This document shows, piece by piece, positions 28,657-37,317 of a DNA stretch of 64,000 nt (position 1 is its first letter; the number at the start of each line of letters is the position of its first letter). Location of the stretch: positions 4,154,001-4,218,000 of the forward strand of contig OZ245829.1 of the NCBI GenBank assembly GCA_965228625.1, read 5' to 3'. A program made the position numbers and the translations under genes. Below the pieces are notes generated by a model. That model did not search any database and was not told where the DNA came from. It saw only the letters and a program-made list of their open reading frames with translations. The DNA comes from UBA2767 sp965228625. GTDB taxonomy: Bacteria; Pseudomonadota; Alphaproteobacteria; Rhizobiales; Methyloligellaceae.

Positions 28657-29076
28657 ATGCAGTCTTACATCATGTATATTCAATCGATTTTTAAAATAGT
28701 ATTCATGCCGATACGCTGGTTTTTCCGAACGTTCTTGTCATACAGCGGTCGAATAACTGTGGGTCAAATGTTTTTCCGATTTTGTATTCTTTGGATATTT
28801 GTGTTGTTTCCTTTGATGATTGCGTCCGGATTGCATCATACGAAGACGAATTCAAAGTTCCTATTTCAATTCTGGACTCCCACTTTTTTGATCTTTCATG
28901 GGTCACTTTCCACTCGACGTCTGCACGATCAAGATGAAAGTGGCCTCGCTATATGGAGGGTGTTTTATCCGGTCTTTTTGAGAAAAAGTGAGCGCGTGTT
29001 TCATAAGTTCTTTAGCTGCAACGACCCAAGAGAGAATTCGTACGGACCTCCTCCGCCAAAAGAATTCTACCGTTAG
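28657..29076 (+). CDS. Divergent DUF805-like membrane protein, low GC
   Basis: 139 residues. FLSYSGRITVGQMFFRFCIL matches the start of DUF805 domains (F-x-F-x-GR-I), and RRLHDQDESGLAIW plus the closing NSYGPPP match its conserved RRLHD..SG and N-YG-P signatures. Two clear hydrophobic spans are present; the usual four-span layout is shortened. The gene is AT-rich and flanked by gene-poor DNA (28381-28656 has no convincing gene), suggesting horizontal acquisition. An ATG at 28672 is an alternative start. Confidence 0.65.
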   Translation: MQSYIMYIQSIFKIVFMPIRWFFRTFLSYSGRITVGQMFFRFCILWIFVLFPLMIASGLHHTKTNSKFLFQFWTPTFLIFHGSLSTRRLHDQDESGLAIWRVFYPVFLRKSERVFHKFFSCNDPRENSYGPPPPKEFYR

Positions 29077-29217
29077 CGATTGAAGAGAAATCAATCTATT
29101 TGATCATTGATGGTCGTCTTCAGTATGGGCCATTGGCAGCCGCATGCGATCCGCCCCGCACCTCAAGGCACGAGGCGAAGTCTTTTGATCTTCAGTAATT
29201 GTGGTTTAAGCGTCCAC

Positions 29218-30534
29218 TCACACCATGCCGACGGCCCGGGCGAGGAGAATGTAGATCTTGCCGTAGTCCGTCTTCAGGCACAGATCGATCTTGTCGGTCG
29301 GAGACACGTCGTCGGAGATGGTCTCTTCGAGACTGGTCTCGTAGTGCCGCATATAGGTGTCGGCGACCAGCCTGAACGCTTCTTCGTCCGCGTAGCAATC
29401 CTTGGCCTTCTTGATGAGGTCCGGCCCGTAGTGCTTGGCCAGATGGGCGACGAAGACCTTCGTGTCGCCCCGCTCGTATTTCATCCAGAGGTTCAGATAG
29501 GATTCCTCGTCGAGGATGCGCGTCAGTTCCATCGTGTAACGGTCCAGCTCGTTGTCTGGCTCGTCGTCGAGACGGGTGATCAGCGACTGCAGCTCGTCCA
29601 TCTCCGTTTCCAGGTCCTTGTCATCGGGCAGACCGTCGATATCCGGTGCCGGTTCGACGCCGGAGCCATCCTCGTCTTCCCGCATCGCCCGCCGGGCGAA
29701 CGACTCTTCGTTGTCGTTCCTGACCTGGTCCTTGCTGATGCCGTGGGTCCTCGACCGTCTGGACTTGTCCATGGCGACGCGCCGCGCGGCGATCTCCTGA
29801 ATGGCCACATGGGCGCGTCCGTCCTGCACCAGCGCCTCGCTGACGCTTTGCAGCGAACGCATCTTGCTCTGCGAGAACTCGACACGGCTCTCCAGAACCG
29901 AGAGCGCCATCTCGATACGGATCTTGCGCCTCGTGATGGTGTTGCGGGCGTCCTCGATCAGCATCATCTCCCGAACCAGGTTCGCATCGGACGAAAGGTC
30001 GACCTGTTCCAAGTTCAGGCCGAGCGATTTGGCCGTGAGCTCGAAGCTCTCGATTCTCAAGGAGCTGCGTCCGTCGTTGTCGAACGCCACGTCGACCGTG
30101 TCGCCTGTCGCGTAGTTCAAGCCGTCGAACTCCGCGTCGGCGGCGATGGCGTCGACCTGTCGGATGATCTCAAGATATGCCTGGGTGAGCGTTTCACGGC
30201 CAACCGGGCTTGAATGCCGCCGTCCGGTCTCGAGCAGCCGGGTGGCTTCGCGCAGCAACTGTTCAACGGCCTCGGCGGCGCTCATGGCAAGCCGCACCGA
30301 CCGGCCGGACTCTTGCAGGCGCTCGACCACGGCGGTCAGTCGCAGGGCACGCTCCTCGCACGCCGCAGCGCGCTCGAGCGGCGAACCGGATCTTTGGGCT
30401 CCGCGACCCATCGTATTTCGTGATTGGCCGCGCATCCCGGAAAGCGCAGAGTCGTCGGATGACCCGGTCACCGGTTCATTCGACGAATAATCGAAGTACT
30501 TCGATTTTCCCTTTTGGTCTTTTGCGTGTGCCAA
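29218..30534 (-). CDS. Flagellin-like protein A with acidic C-terminal extension
   Basis: 438 residues, no signal peptide. Residues about 65-255 resemble the core of alphaproteobacterial flagellin: the helix ending IIRQVDAIAADAEFDGLNYATGD, the strand pair VAFDNDGRSSLRIESF and the helix SVLESRVEFSQSKMRSLQSV. These match the usual QIDxLAxDxxYxGVNLLxGD, FNxDGTSSLxI and SVVQxRQDFTKxMINTLQT stretches. The normal flagellin N- and C-terminal helices are absent or degenerate. Residues 260-320 are charged; 320-438 form a helical domain ending KIYILLARAVG. It lies 86 bases behind protein B, likely one operon. Function unknown. Confidence 0.7.
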   Translation of the reverse strand: MAHAKDQKGKSKYFDYSSNEPVTGSSDDSALSGMRGQSRNTMGRGAQRSGSPLERAAACEERALRLTAVVERLQESGRSVRLAMSAAEAVEQLLREATRLLETGRRHSSPVGRETLTQAYLEIIRQVDAIAADAEFDGLNYATGDTVDVAFDNDGRSSLRIESFELTAKSLGLNLEQVDLSSDANLVREMMLIEDARNTITRRKIRIEMALSVLESRVEFSQSKMRSLQSVSEALVQDGRAHVAIQEIAARRVAMDKSRRSRTHGISKDQVRNDNEESFARRAMREDEDGSGVEPAPDIDGLPDDKDLETEMDELQSLITRLDDEPDNELDRYTMELTRILDEESYLNLWMKYERGDTKVFVAHLAKHYGPDLIKKAKDCYADEEAFRLVADTYMRHYETSLEETISDDVSPTDKIDLCLKTDYGKIYILLARAVGMV

Positions 30535-30620
30535 TTTGGCCTCCCCAACAACTCAGTTACGTCTGTTCGATTGATCTCAATGTTCCGTTTCGCAAGGACG
30601 CTCCGTAAACGCCGTTGGCG

Positions 30621-31484
30621 TCAGTAGTTGTAGCCGCGCGTCACGAACCCGCCCGGCCTGGCGGAGCGTTCGCCGGTCTCCCGCCCCGAATAGTCCGGAC
30701 CGGAGCCCTGGCCACCGCCGGCGGCGCCGCCTTCAGGGGCGTCATCGTCGTTGGACGGCAGTCCGCAGATTTCGGACAGGACATGCGCGATCGCATCCTG
30801 GCCGGCGCGCGAACTGTTGATCCGGTCGCTGCCGTCATTGAAGATGTCGATCATCCTTCGCGTGAATGCCATGTGCGTGTTGAGCATCTCGGAAACGGTG
30901 GTGTAGCTGTACGAATACGCCTTCAGTTTGTTGATGGCCTGTTCCGTTTTCAGCAGCCGCTCGACGACCGCGGCGCTGGAGAGATTGTCGGGCTTGAGCG
31001 GGGACAGCTCCATTCCCTGACTGCTCATGTCCATGCCCTCGATCAGAAAGCCACTGCCGCGCGCCGTATCGGTGCAGATCGTGATGCTGTCATTGAGAGC
31101 AAGATTCTTGCCATCGTAGCTGGCCTCGAGCACGACGGCGTCTATCTGCTGGAGGACCTTGGAGAAGTATTCGGCCAGGATCATCCGTGATTCCATGTCC
31201 GGGGAAACCCTGATCTTTTCCAGGATGCCCGCGCACTGCGACAGAAGTTCCAGGACGGCTTCGGATACGACCATGGCGCAATTGCACGTCTGAGTTGCGC
31301 TCTCGATGGCGATAATGCGGTTTTCGAGCGCGTTCGAACGGGACAGAAGGGTCCCGGCAAGGCGAATCAGGCGCGTTTCGGCGGGGTCGTTGAACCGCCC
31401 GTCGTCCGCTTTCATCAGGTCGACCTTTTTCCTGATGACCGGCCCATACGTTTCGGGCCCGTCATTACCTTCCGTCGTAACCAT
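30621..31484 (-). CDS. Flagellin-like protein B with Gly-rich C-terminus
   Basis: 287 residues. Residues about 57-222 follow the same flagellin-like order as protein A: KVLQQIDAVVLEASYDGKNLALND, a GFLIEGMD strand, and the helix SEMLNTHMAFTRRMIDIFNDGSD, equivalent to the flagellin NxSVVQxRQDFTKxMINTLQTGAD stretch. The DGTSSL loop is replaced by RGSGFL. Cysteines at 67, 69 and 84 are unusual for flagellins. The tail is Asp- and Gly-rich and ends RGYNY. An AT-rich upstream region (31485-31670) probably holds its promoter, divergent from the mlaC-like gene. Confidence 0.68.
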   Translation of the reverse strand: MVTTEGNDGPETYGPVIRKKVDLMKADDGRFNDPAETRLIRLAGTLLSRSNALENRIIAIESATQTCNCAMVVSEAVLELLSQCAGILEKIRVSPDMESRMILAEYFSKVLQQIDAVVLEASYDGKNLALNDSITICTDTARGSGFLIEGMDMSSQGMELSPLKPDNLSSAAVVERLLKTEQAINKLKAYSYSYTTVSEMLNTHMAFTRRMIDIFNDGSDRINSSRAGQDAIAHVLSEICGLPSNDDDAPEGGAAGGGQGSGPDYSGRETGERSARPGGFVTRGYNY

Positions 31485-32010
31485 TTTTATCCGCCCATAT
31501 GTTCAAGATATCGTTAAATCTATCAATCGCTTGTGGTGCGGGCACGCTTTCAATCAATGTATCAGGCAAACATGCTGATGATTCTTAGTAAAATAAAAAC
31601 AGAGTGCATAATTAAAAAACGGAAATTAACTATAAAAATTAAGTATTAATCCTAACCCTGTCAAATTCGTTGGGCCGGAATATTGATGCGAGCGGAGATT
31701 TGGTTGGCGGCAGGGTCGATCTTTTGTTCGAGTACGTTCCGGCAATCTTGCGCGACAGTTGCACGGACGCCGCACGTTGAGGCTGGAACATGCCCCGGAC
31801 CCGGCGTCGTGCGGTTCTCTCTCAAGTTGTACCGAAGGCCGTTCGCCGCCTGTCCGAGGGGGCAGGCGGTATCGTTGATGAGACGTGAATTTTTTCCCGC
31901 GGATTGCAGGACGCAAACTAAGCGTTTGGCAAACTCCTTGCCCTATCCTGCGAAGCATCGGGTCAAGTTGCCGTTGCACGAAAGAATGCAGCGCATTCGG
32001 GGAGATCATC
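31485..32010. other. Intergenic region, AT-rich half and GC-rich half, no gene seen
   Basis: Divergent spacer between flagellin-like protein B and the MlaC-like gene. 31485-31670 is strongly AT-rich with four TTAA tetramers at 31612, 31626, 31639 and 31646. None has the TTAA-N7-TTAA spacing of a CtrA site. 31846-31869 is a hairpin (ccgcctgtcc with gggcaggcgg). Open frames here lack ribosome sites and familiar composition. Confidence 0.5.
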
Positions 32011-32673
32011 ATGTTTCAGTCTGGGGCGAGGGCCGTTTCTGTTCGCCGTCTGGTTGGCGGGGTCAAGAGCGCCGGTTGGAGCGGCAATCGCTCGATGCTG
32101 GCCCGGGCCGTCTTCTTCGCACTCATTGCGGCGTTTCTGCTGGCCTCTGTGCATGTTTCCGCTGTCGCGGAGGTCCGCGGCGGCGCGGTGCTCAGTTTCA
32201 TGAACGGTCTTGCCGAGACCGCAATCAAGGCCAACAAGACCATCGACAGATCGGAACTCGAGAACCTGATCCGCGACAATGTCGATGTGGAGAGTATCGG
32301 GGATTATTCGCTGGGGTCTTATATCTCCGCTCTGTCCGATGCCGACGCGGAGACGTATTACGACGCGGTCACGAACTTCATGGCGCGCTACGCCGCCATG
32401 CAGTCACGATACTATCAGATCGAAACGGCGGAGTTTTACCGGCCGAAATACCATAATGACGGGGCGATCACGCTCAAGAGCAAGATCACCCTTGCGGGCG
32501 GCTCGTCCTACCGGGTGAAGTGGAAAATCGTGCAGTCCGACGGCAAGTTCAAGGTGCTCGACGCCAGCATATTCGGGTTCTGGCTGACGCCGTTTCAGCG
32601 CCGGATGTTCCGATCCTATGTGCGCGACCACAACGATGACGTCCAGGCGCTCGTGAACGTGCTGGCGGAATAG
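32011..32673 (+). CDS. MlaC/Ttg2D-family periplasmic phospholipid-binding protein (copy 2)
   Basis: 220 residues from the ATG at 32011, with gggag at 31999-32003. The N-terminus is long and basic (about 28 residues) before the hydrophobic segment VFFALIAAFLLASVHVSAVA. The body has the family order: ALSFMNGLAETAIK-like helix, LGSYISAL, FMARYAAM, YRVKWKIV, VLDASIFGFWLTPFQRRMFRSYV and a C-terminal VQALVNVL. It shares with copy 1 the sequence S-I-L/F-G-x-W-x-T-P. Again no mla transporter genes are adjacent; it sits instead among the flagellin-like genes. Confidence 0.8.
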   Translation: MFQSGARAVSVRRLVGGVKSAGWSGNRSMLARAVFFALIAAFLLASVHVSAVAEVRGGAVLSFMNGLAETAIKANKTIDRSELENLIRDNVDVESIGDYSLGSYISALSDADAETYYDAVTNFMARYAAMQSRYYQIETAEFYRPKYHNDGAITLKSKITLAGGSSYRVKWKIVQSDGKFKVLDASIFGFWLTPFQRRMFRSYVRDHNDDVQALVNVLAE

Positions 32674-32729
32674 CGTTTCAGGCTAGTAATTGAGCTGCGC
32701 CGGCACTAAGCCGAAGCTCAAGGTCGGCG

Positions 32730-33434
32730 TCAGCTTCCGGTTGCGCGAACAGCTTCGAGCTTTGGCGCATCCGGTTCATCATCGTTGTCGGGCTCCTTCT
32801 CCTTGGAGGAGTCCTCTTCCGATGCGTTGACGGTGTCCTCGTCCGACGCAGGCGGCGCCTCATCTTCTCCATCCGCCGCTTGCGCCGCCGCGATTTCTTC
32901 CGCGCGCATCGCCTCTTCGTGCGTGTTTTGGGCGATCTCGGCCATACGGCGGATTGTTTCGTAGCGGGTCTTGCGCTTGTAGCGCTCGGCGTACCATTCC
33001 TGGAAAAGAAGCTGCACCAGAGCGAGAAGCATCCGGGCTTCCTCGATCGTGGTGTCCACCATCATGTCCCGGTCCTGGGAGAAATGGTAGTCGATCGAGC
33101 CGAATTCGCGGACACACTGTATCGAGTCGCGCGTCTCCTCGGCGATCATCTCCGATATGAAATCCAGTTCGTCGGAAAGCAATCCCTGGTTCTCGGTCTC
33201 CAGACCCCAGAAATCCCGGATGATCTGTTGCAGGCAATATCGCGACAGCGCGCCGGAGGCCCTGGGGCTGCGTTCAACGAGAAACAGCGCCTGACCGTAG
33301 GCGTCCTGGACTTTCTCGGGCACGTCAGATGGAGCCGTCGGGCGCTGGGCGGCCTGTTGGTTCCCGTTCGTCTCGATCGGGGCAGTTTCCGCCGGTTCCG
33401 AGCGACGAAAGAAGTTCAGTCCTAAACCAGACAT
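32730..33434 (-). CDS. Acidic-tailed protein with weak FlaF-like N-terminal region
   Basis: 234 residues from ATG 33434, giving MSGLGLNFFRRSEP; the frame is open to 33554. Residues about 40-100 (DAYGQALFLVERSPRASGAL, then helices with W and L spacing) recall FlaF, the alphaproteobacterial flagellin chaperone/regulator, which starts AYxxxxxxxxSPRxxEAxLL. The match fades after about 60 residues, so the link is tentative. Residues 100-165 are helical (EEARMLLALVQLLFQEWYAERYKR); the last 60 are Glu/Asp-rich and disordered. Same strand as proteins A and B, separated by the oppositely oriented MlaC-like gene. Confidence 0.55.
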   Translation of the reverse strand: MSGLGLNFFRRSEPAETAPIETNGNQQAAQRPTAPSDVPEKVQDAYGQALFLVERSPRASGALSRYCLQQIIRDFWGLETENQGLLSDELDFISEMIAEETRDSIQCVREFGSIDYHFSQDRDMMVDTTIEEARMLLALVQLLFQEWYAERYKRKTRYETIRRMAEIAQNTHEEAMRAEEIAAAQAADGEDEAPPASDEDTVNASEEDSSKEKEPDNDDEPDAPKLEAVRATGS

Positions 33435-33603
33435 GTCATTTTCTCGCGAGTCAGCTGTGCTTTTTTTCCATAATTCAGAATTCGGACATTTTTGGGGTGA
33501 GTCTCGTCCGGAGTTTTCAAAGTCTACGCGTTCTCCCGTGCACTGAGGAAACAATACAACTCTTTAGGTTAACGCGAAACTGCCCATAGATTCCTGAAGT
33601 AAT

Positions 33604-36600
33604 CTAGTCGCTTGCCGCCAGAAGCGCAGCATTGCCTCCGGACGCCGTCGTGTCGACGCAGACGTGACGTTCGATCACGTACCGGTCCGCTTCGCCGCGT
33701 TCGCAGATGAGCGGGAGCAGCGCGCCGTCGCGTTCCGCGAGCGCCTCGCGGATGGCACGTTGAACGTCCCCGGGCCCCCAATATGCGATGCCTTGGAAGC
33801 CGGTGACACGGGTTAGCATGCCGGGTTCGATGACGCCGTCGAGGCCGTCTTCGACGCCCGGAGCGGCGGGCAGGGCGGTGCAGCCCTGCGCGCGGGCCTC
33901 GGCGGCTTGGCGATGCGCGGCCTCGGCATCCGGTCCCGCGCAGAGAATGAGGCCGCGCGGATACAGCGACAGCCGGTTCGATTCTCCGGTCGGGCCCGGC
34001 AGGTCCGATACCGAGCATGCCGTGCGGCTGATTTCACCGGCGCGTGCATCGATCGCCGACTGGAGGGTCTCAAGCGTGATGGGGGCACCCGACGGTACCT
34101 CGTTGCGGGGCCGGTCGGCCATGGCGAATCGTCGGACGTAGTGCGGACCGCCGGCCTTCGGGCCCGTACCGGAGAGTCCTTCGCCGCCGAAGGGCTGAGA
34201 CCCGACGACCGCGCCGATCTGATTGCGGTTGACGTAGATGTTGCCGACGCGCAGATGCTCGACCATGTCCTGAACCCGGTCGTCGATCCGCGAATGCAGC
34301 CCGAAGGTGAGACCGTAGCCGGTGGCATTGATGGCCGTGATGACGTCGTTGATCTCGTCCGCCGCGAAGGTTGCGATGTGGAGCACCGGTCCGAAGATCT
34401 CTTCCCCGACATCAGCAATGGATGGAACACCCAATGCGGTCGGAGGCACGAAGTGGCCGTCCACGGGCGCATGCAGCTCCTTCAGGACGGACCCGGACTT
34501 CCGCGCGCGATCGATGTGGGTGGTGATCCTCTGATGTGACGCGTTGTCGATGACGGGTCCGATATCGGTTGAAAGCTGCCACGGGTCTCCGACGGTGAGT
34601 TCATCCATCGCGCCGAACAGCATGTCCTGCATGGGCTCCGCCACGTCTTCCTGCAGGTACAGAACACGCAGCGCCGAACAGCGCTGACCGGCGCTCTGGA
34701 AGGCCGATGCGACGATGTCCCGGACGGCCTGCTCGGGAAGGGCCGTGCTGTCGACGATCATGGCATTGATGCCGCCGGTCTCGGCGATCAGAGGTGCGCC
34801 GGGATCGAGCTGCGCGGCCATGGTGCGGTTGATGAGCTGGGCCGTTTGCGTTGATCCCGTGAAACAGACACCGGCAACGCGCGGGTCGGCACACAGGACG
34901 GCGCCCACACTCGGACCGTCTCCGGGCAGCAGTTGCAGCGCGTTGGCCGGAACGCCCGCCTCGTGAAGCAACTGGACGGCACGAAAGGCGATCAGCGGCG
35001 TGGCTTCCGCCGGCTTGGCCAGGACGCCGTTGCCGGCGGCGAGGGCGGCCGAGATCTGGCCGGTGAAGATCGCCAGCGGAAAATTCCAGGGTGAGATGCA
35101 GGTGAAAACGCCGCACGGTTCGCGCGGATCGACGCGTTCGATCTCGGCCGCATAGTAGCGCAGGAAGTCGACCGCTTCCCGCACTTCACTGACGCAGTCG
35201 GCCAGCGTCTTCCCGGCCTCACGGGCGGCGAGCGCAAAGAACTCGGATGCGTGTTCCTCGTAGAGACCGGCGGCGCGTCTGAGGGCTTCCGCCCGCTCGG
35301 CGCCTGGCGCGTCCCACGGCGCGGCAGCCGCAAGCGCTGCCTCGATGTCCTCGCTGCCGCATTCGAACGCAATCCCGACCTGTTCGTTCGGGTTCGCCGG
35401 ATTGAAGATCTTCCGCTCCGGTCCGCCGGCGGAGTCCGCGGCGAGGATCGGACCGGCCTGCCACTGATGTCCGGCGAACCGGCCGCGAGCTTCATCGGTC
35501 CGGGCGACCTGAAGCGGGTCCGTCAGGTCCAGGCCATGAGAGTTCTGCCGTTCCGGGCGGAACAGGTCGGCCGGCTCGCGTATATGCGGATTGCGGGGAT
35601 GGTTGGCATAACCCTCCGCCACCTCGAAAGGGTCCGCCGCGACGGTTTCGGGCGGGACCTCCTCGTCGACGATCTGATTGACGAAGGAGCTGTTGGCGCC
35701 GTTCTCGAGAAGGCGGCGCACGAGATAGGCGAGCAGATCCTTGTGGGCGCCGACCGGGGCGTAGATCCGGCATCGTGTCGCAAACGTCTCACGGAGGTGA
35801 TTGTGCAGCGCCTCGCCCATGCCGTGCAGGCGCTGAAACTCGAACTGGGCGTGATCGTCGGCCATGTGCAGGATCGCCGCCGCCGTATGCGCATTGTGGG
35901 TCGCGAACTGCGGGTAGATGCGGTCGTTCATGCCGAGCAGCTTTCGCGCGTTGGCGATGTAGGACACGTCGGTGCTGGGCTTGCGGGTGAAGACGGGAAA
36001 TCCGTCGAGGCCGAGCGTCTGCGCGTGCTTGATCTCGGTGTCCCAGTAGGCGCCTTTCACCAGGCGCACCATGATCCTGCGATCGAGCTTCTGCGCCAGC
36101 GCGTAGAGCCAGTCGATGAAGTACGGGGCGCGCTGGCTGTAGGTCTGCACCACCACGCCGAAACCATCCCAGCCGGCGAGGGAGGCATCCGACAGAACCG
36201 CCTCGATGACATCGAGTGAAAGATCAAGCCGGTCGGTTTCCTCTGCGTCGATGTTGAAGCCGAGCCGCGCGGCGCGGGCCTTCTGGGCGAGCTGCAGGGT
36301 GCGCGGCACGAGTTCCTCGAGAACACGTGCGCGCTTGGCGAATTCGTAGCGCGGATGGAGCGCGGACAATTTGACTGAAATGCCCGGATTGTCCCGGATA
36401 TCATCGGTTTCCGCCACGGCGCCGATCGCCTCGATGGCGTGCGCATAGGACTGCGCGTAGCGTACCGCATCCTCCGCGGTGCATGCCGCTTCGCCGAGCA
36501 TGTCATAGGAGTAGGTGTAGCCTGCGCGCTCGTTGCTCTGCGCCCGTGCCATGGCTTCCTCGATGTCGCGGCCGAGGACGAACTGGCTGCCGAGCTCACG

Positions 36601-37164
36601 GATCGCGCTGCTGACTGCGACGCGGATCACCGGTTCGCTCAGACGCTTGACCGCGCCATGCAGTGCGCCGATGAGACCCTGATCGTCTTCCTCGAGAACC
36701 TTGCCCGTCAGAAGCAGTGCCCATGTGGAAGCGTTGACGAGAGACGAGCTGGACTGACCGAGATGCCGGCCCCAGTCGGAAGGGGCGATCTTGTCCTCGA
36801 TGAGCGCATCGATGGTCTCGGCATCGGGCACGCGAAGAAGCGCCTCGGCGAGGCACATCAGCGCGATGCCCTCTTGCGTGGTGAGGCCGTACTCGTCGAG
36901 GAAGCTCTCCAGCAGTCGCGGGCTGGACTGGGACCTGATCGATTCAACAAACCCGGCGGCAACTGCGGCGATCGCTTCGCGGTCCGCCGGAGCCAGGCCG
37001 GCAAGATCGATGAGCGCGCGCAGCGCGTCGCCCTCGTCGGCGCGAATTTGCCGGCGCATGGTGTTCCGCAAGGCGTCAAGCGGATTTCGAACGCGACTCA
37101 CGTTCCGGCCTCTCAAGAGCGCGGATGACGACAAGTGGCGCCATCCCGGGCGCGAATGGGTCAT
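33604..37164 (-). CDS. putA: Bifunctional proline dehydrogenase / glutamate semialdehyde dehydrogenase
   Basis: 1186 residues. The FAD-binding proline dehydrogenase barrel covers about 60-440 (VRLVKGAYWDTEIK, LRRLLENGANSSFV). The aldehyde dehydrogenase domain covers about 510-980, with catalytic Glu795 (ETGGINAM) and Cys829 (SAGQRCSALR), plus a C-terminal arm. Oxidises proline to glutamate with channelled P5C. It lacks the N-terminal ribbon-helix-helix of long regulatory PutA. A GTG at 37101, with gagagg upstream and giving MSRVRNPLDAL, may be the true start. Confidence 0.95.
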   Translation of the reverse strand: MTHSRPGWRHLSSSALLRGRNVSRVRNPLDALRNTMRRQIRADEGDALRALIDLAGLAPADREAIAAVAAGFVESIRSQSSPRLLESFLDEYGLTTQEGIALMCLAEALLRVPDAETIDALIEDKIAPSDWGRHLGQSSSSLVNASTWALLLTGKVLEEDDQGLIGALHGAVKRLSEPVIRVAVSSAIRELGSQFVLGRDIEEAMARAQSNERAGYTYSYDMLGEAACTAEDAVRYAQSYAHAIEAIGAVAETDDIRDNPGISVKLSALHPRYEFAKRARVLEELVPRTLQLAQKARAARLGFNIDAEETDRLDLSLDVIEAVLSDASLAGWDGFGVVVQTYSQRAPYFIDWLYALAQKLDRRIMVRLVKGAYWDTEIKHAQTLGLDGFPVFTRKPSTDVSYIANARKLLGMNDRIYPQFATHNAHTAAAILHMADDHAQFEFQRLHGMGEALHNHLRETFATRCRIYAPVGAHKDLLAYLVRRLLENGANSSFVNQIVDEEVPPETVAADPFEVAEGYANHPRNPHIREPADLFRPERQNSHGLDLTDPLQVARTDEARGRFAGHQWQAGPILAADSAGGPERKIFNPANPNEQVGIAFECGSEDIEAALAAAAPWDAPGAERAEALRRAAGLYEEHASEFFALAAREAGKTLADCVSEVREAVDFLRYYAAEIERVDPREPCGVFTCISPWNFPLAIFTGQISAALAAGNGVLAKPAEATPLIAFRAVQLLHEAGVPANALQLLPGDGPSVGAVLCADPRVAGVCFTGSTQTAQLINRTMAAQLDPGAPLIAETGGINAMIVDSTALPEQAVRDIVASAFQSAGQRCSALRVLYLQEDVAEPMQDMLFGAMDELTVGDPWQLSTDIGPVIDNASHQRITTHIDRARKSGSVLKELHAPVDGHFVPPTALGVPSIADVGEEIFGPVLHIATFAADEINDVITAINATGYGLTFGLHSRIDDRVQDMVEHLRVGNIYVNRNQIGAVVGSQPFGGEGLSGTGPKAGGPHYVRRFAMADRPRNEVPSGAPITLETLQSAIDARAGEISRTACSVSDLPGPTGESNRLSLYPRGLILCAGPDAEAAHRQAAEARAQGCTALPAAPGVEDGLDGVIEPGMLTRVTGFQGIAYWGPGDVQRAIREALAERDGALLPLICERGEADRYVIERHVCVDTTASGGNAALLAASD

Positions 37165-37180
37165 GGAGAACGCCCGCCGC

Positions 37181-37273
37181 TCAGGCGGCAGGCATTCCCT
37201 GCATGGTCATGATCAGCCAGATACCAATTGCGATTGCCGCGGCAGTCAATAGCCGGAACGGAAGTTTCTTCGT
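37181..37273 (-). pseudogene. Possible 30-residue membrane peptide lacking a standard start codon
   Basis: The minus-strand frame ending TGA at 37181 reads KKLPFRLLTAAAIAIGIWL and then IMTMQGMPAA: a typical short N-terminus followed by one membrane span. Where an ATG would be expected (37273-37271) stands ACG, with an aaggcggcggg stretch upstream. Either this is a small gene with a mutated or non-canonical start, or chance. It follows the GFA gene by about 45 bases on the same strand. Confidence 0.25.
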
Positions 37274-37317
37274 CCCGCCGCCTTCTTCACGACGTCCGCG
37301 GGAGGGTAGGGGTGATG

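Noticed and set aside
31612..31649. Possible CtrA binding sites (TTAA clusters) before flagellin-like protein B
   Set aside because: The spacings between TTAA tetramers are 10, 9 and 3 bases, not the 7 needed for TTAA-N7-TTAA.
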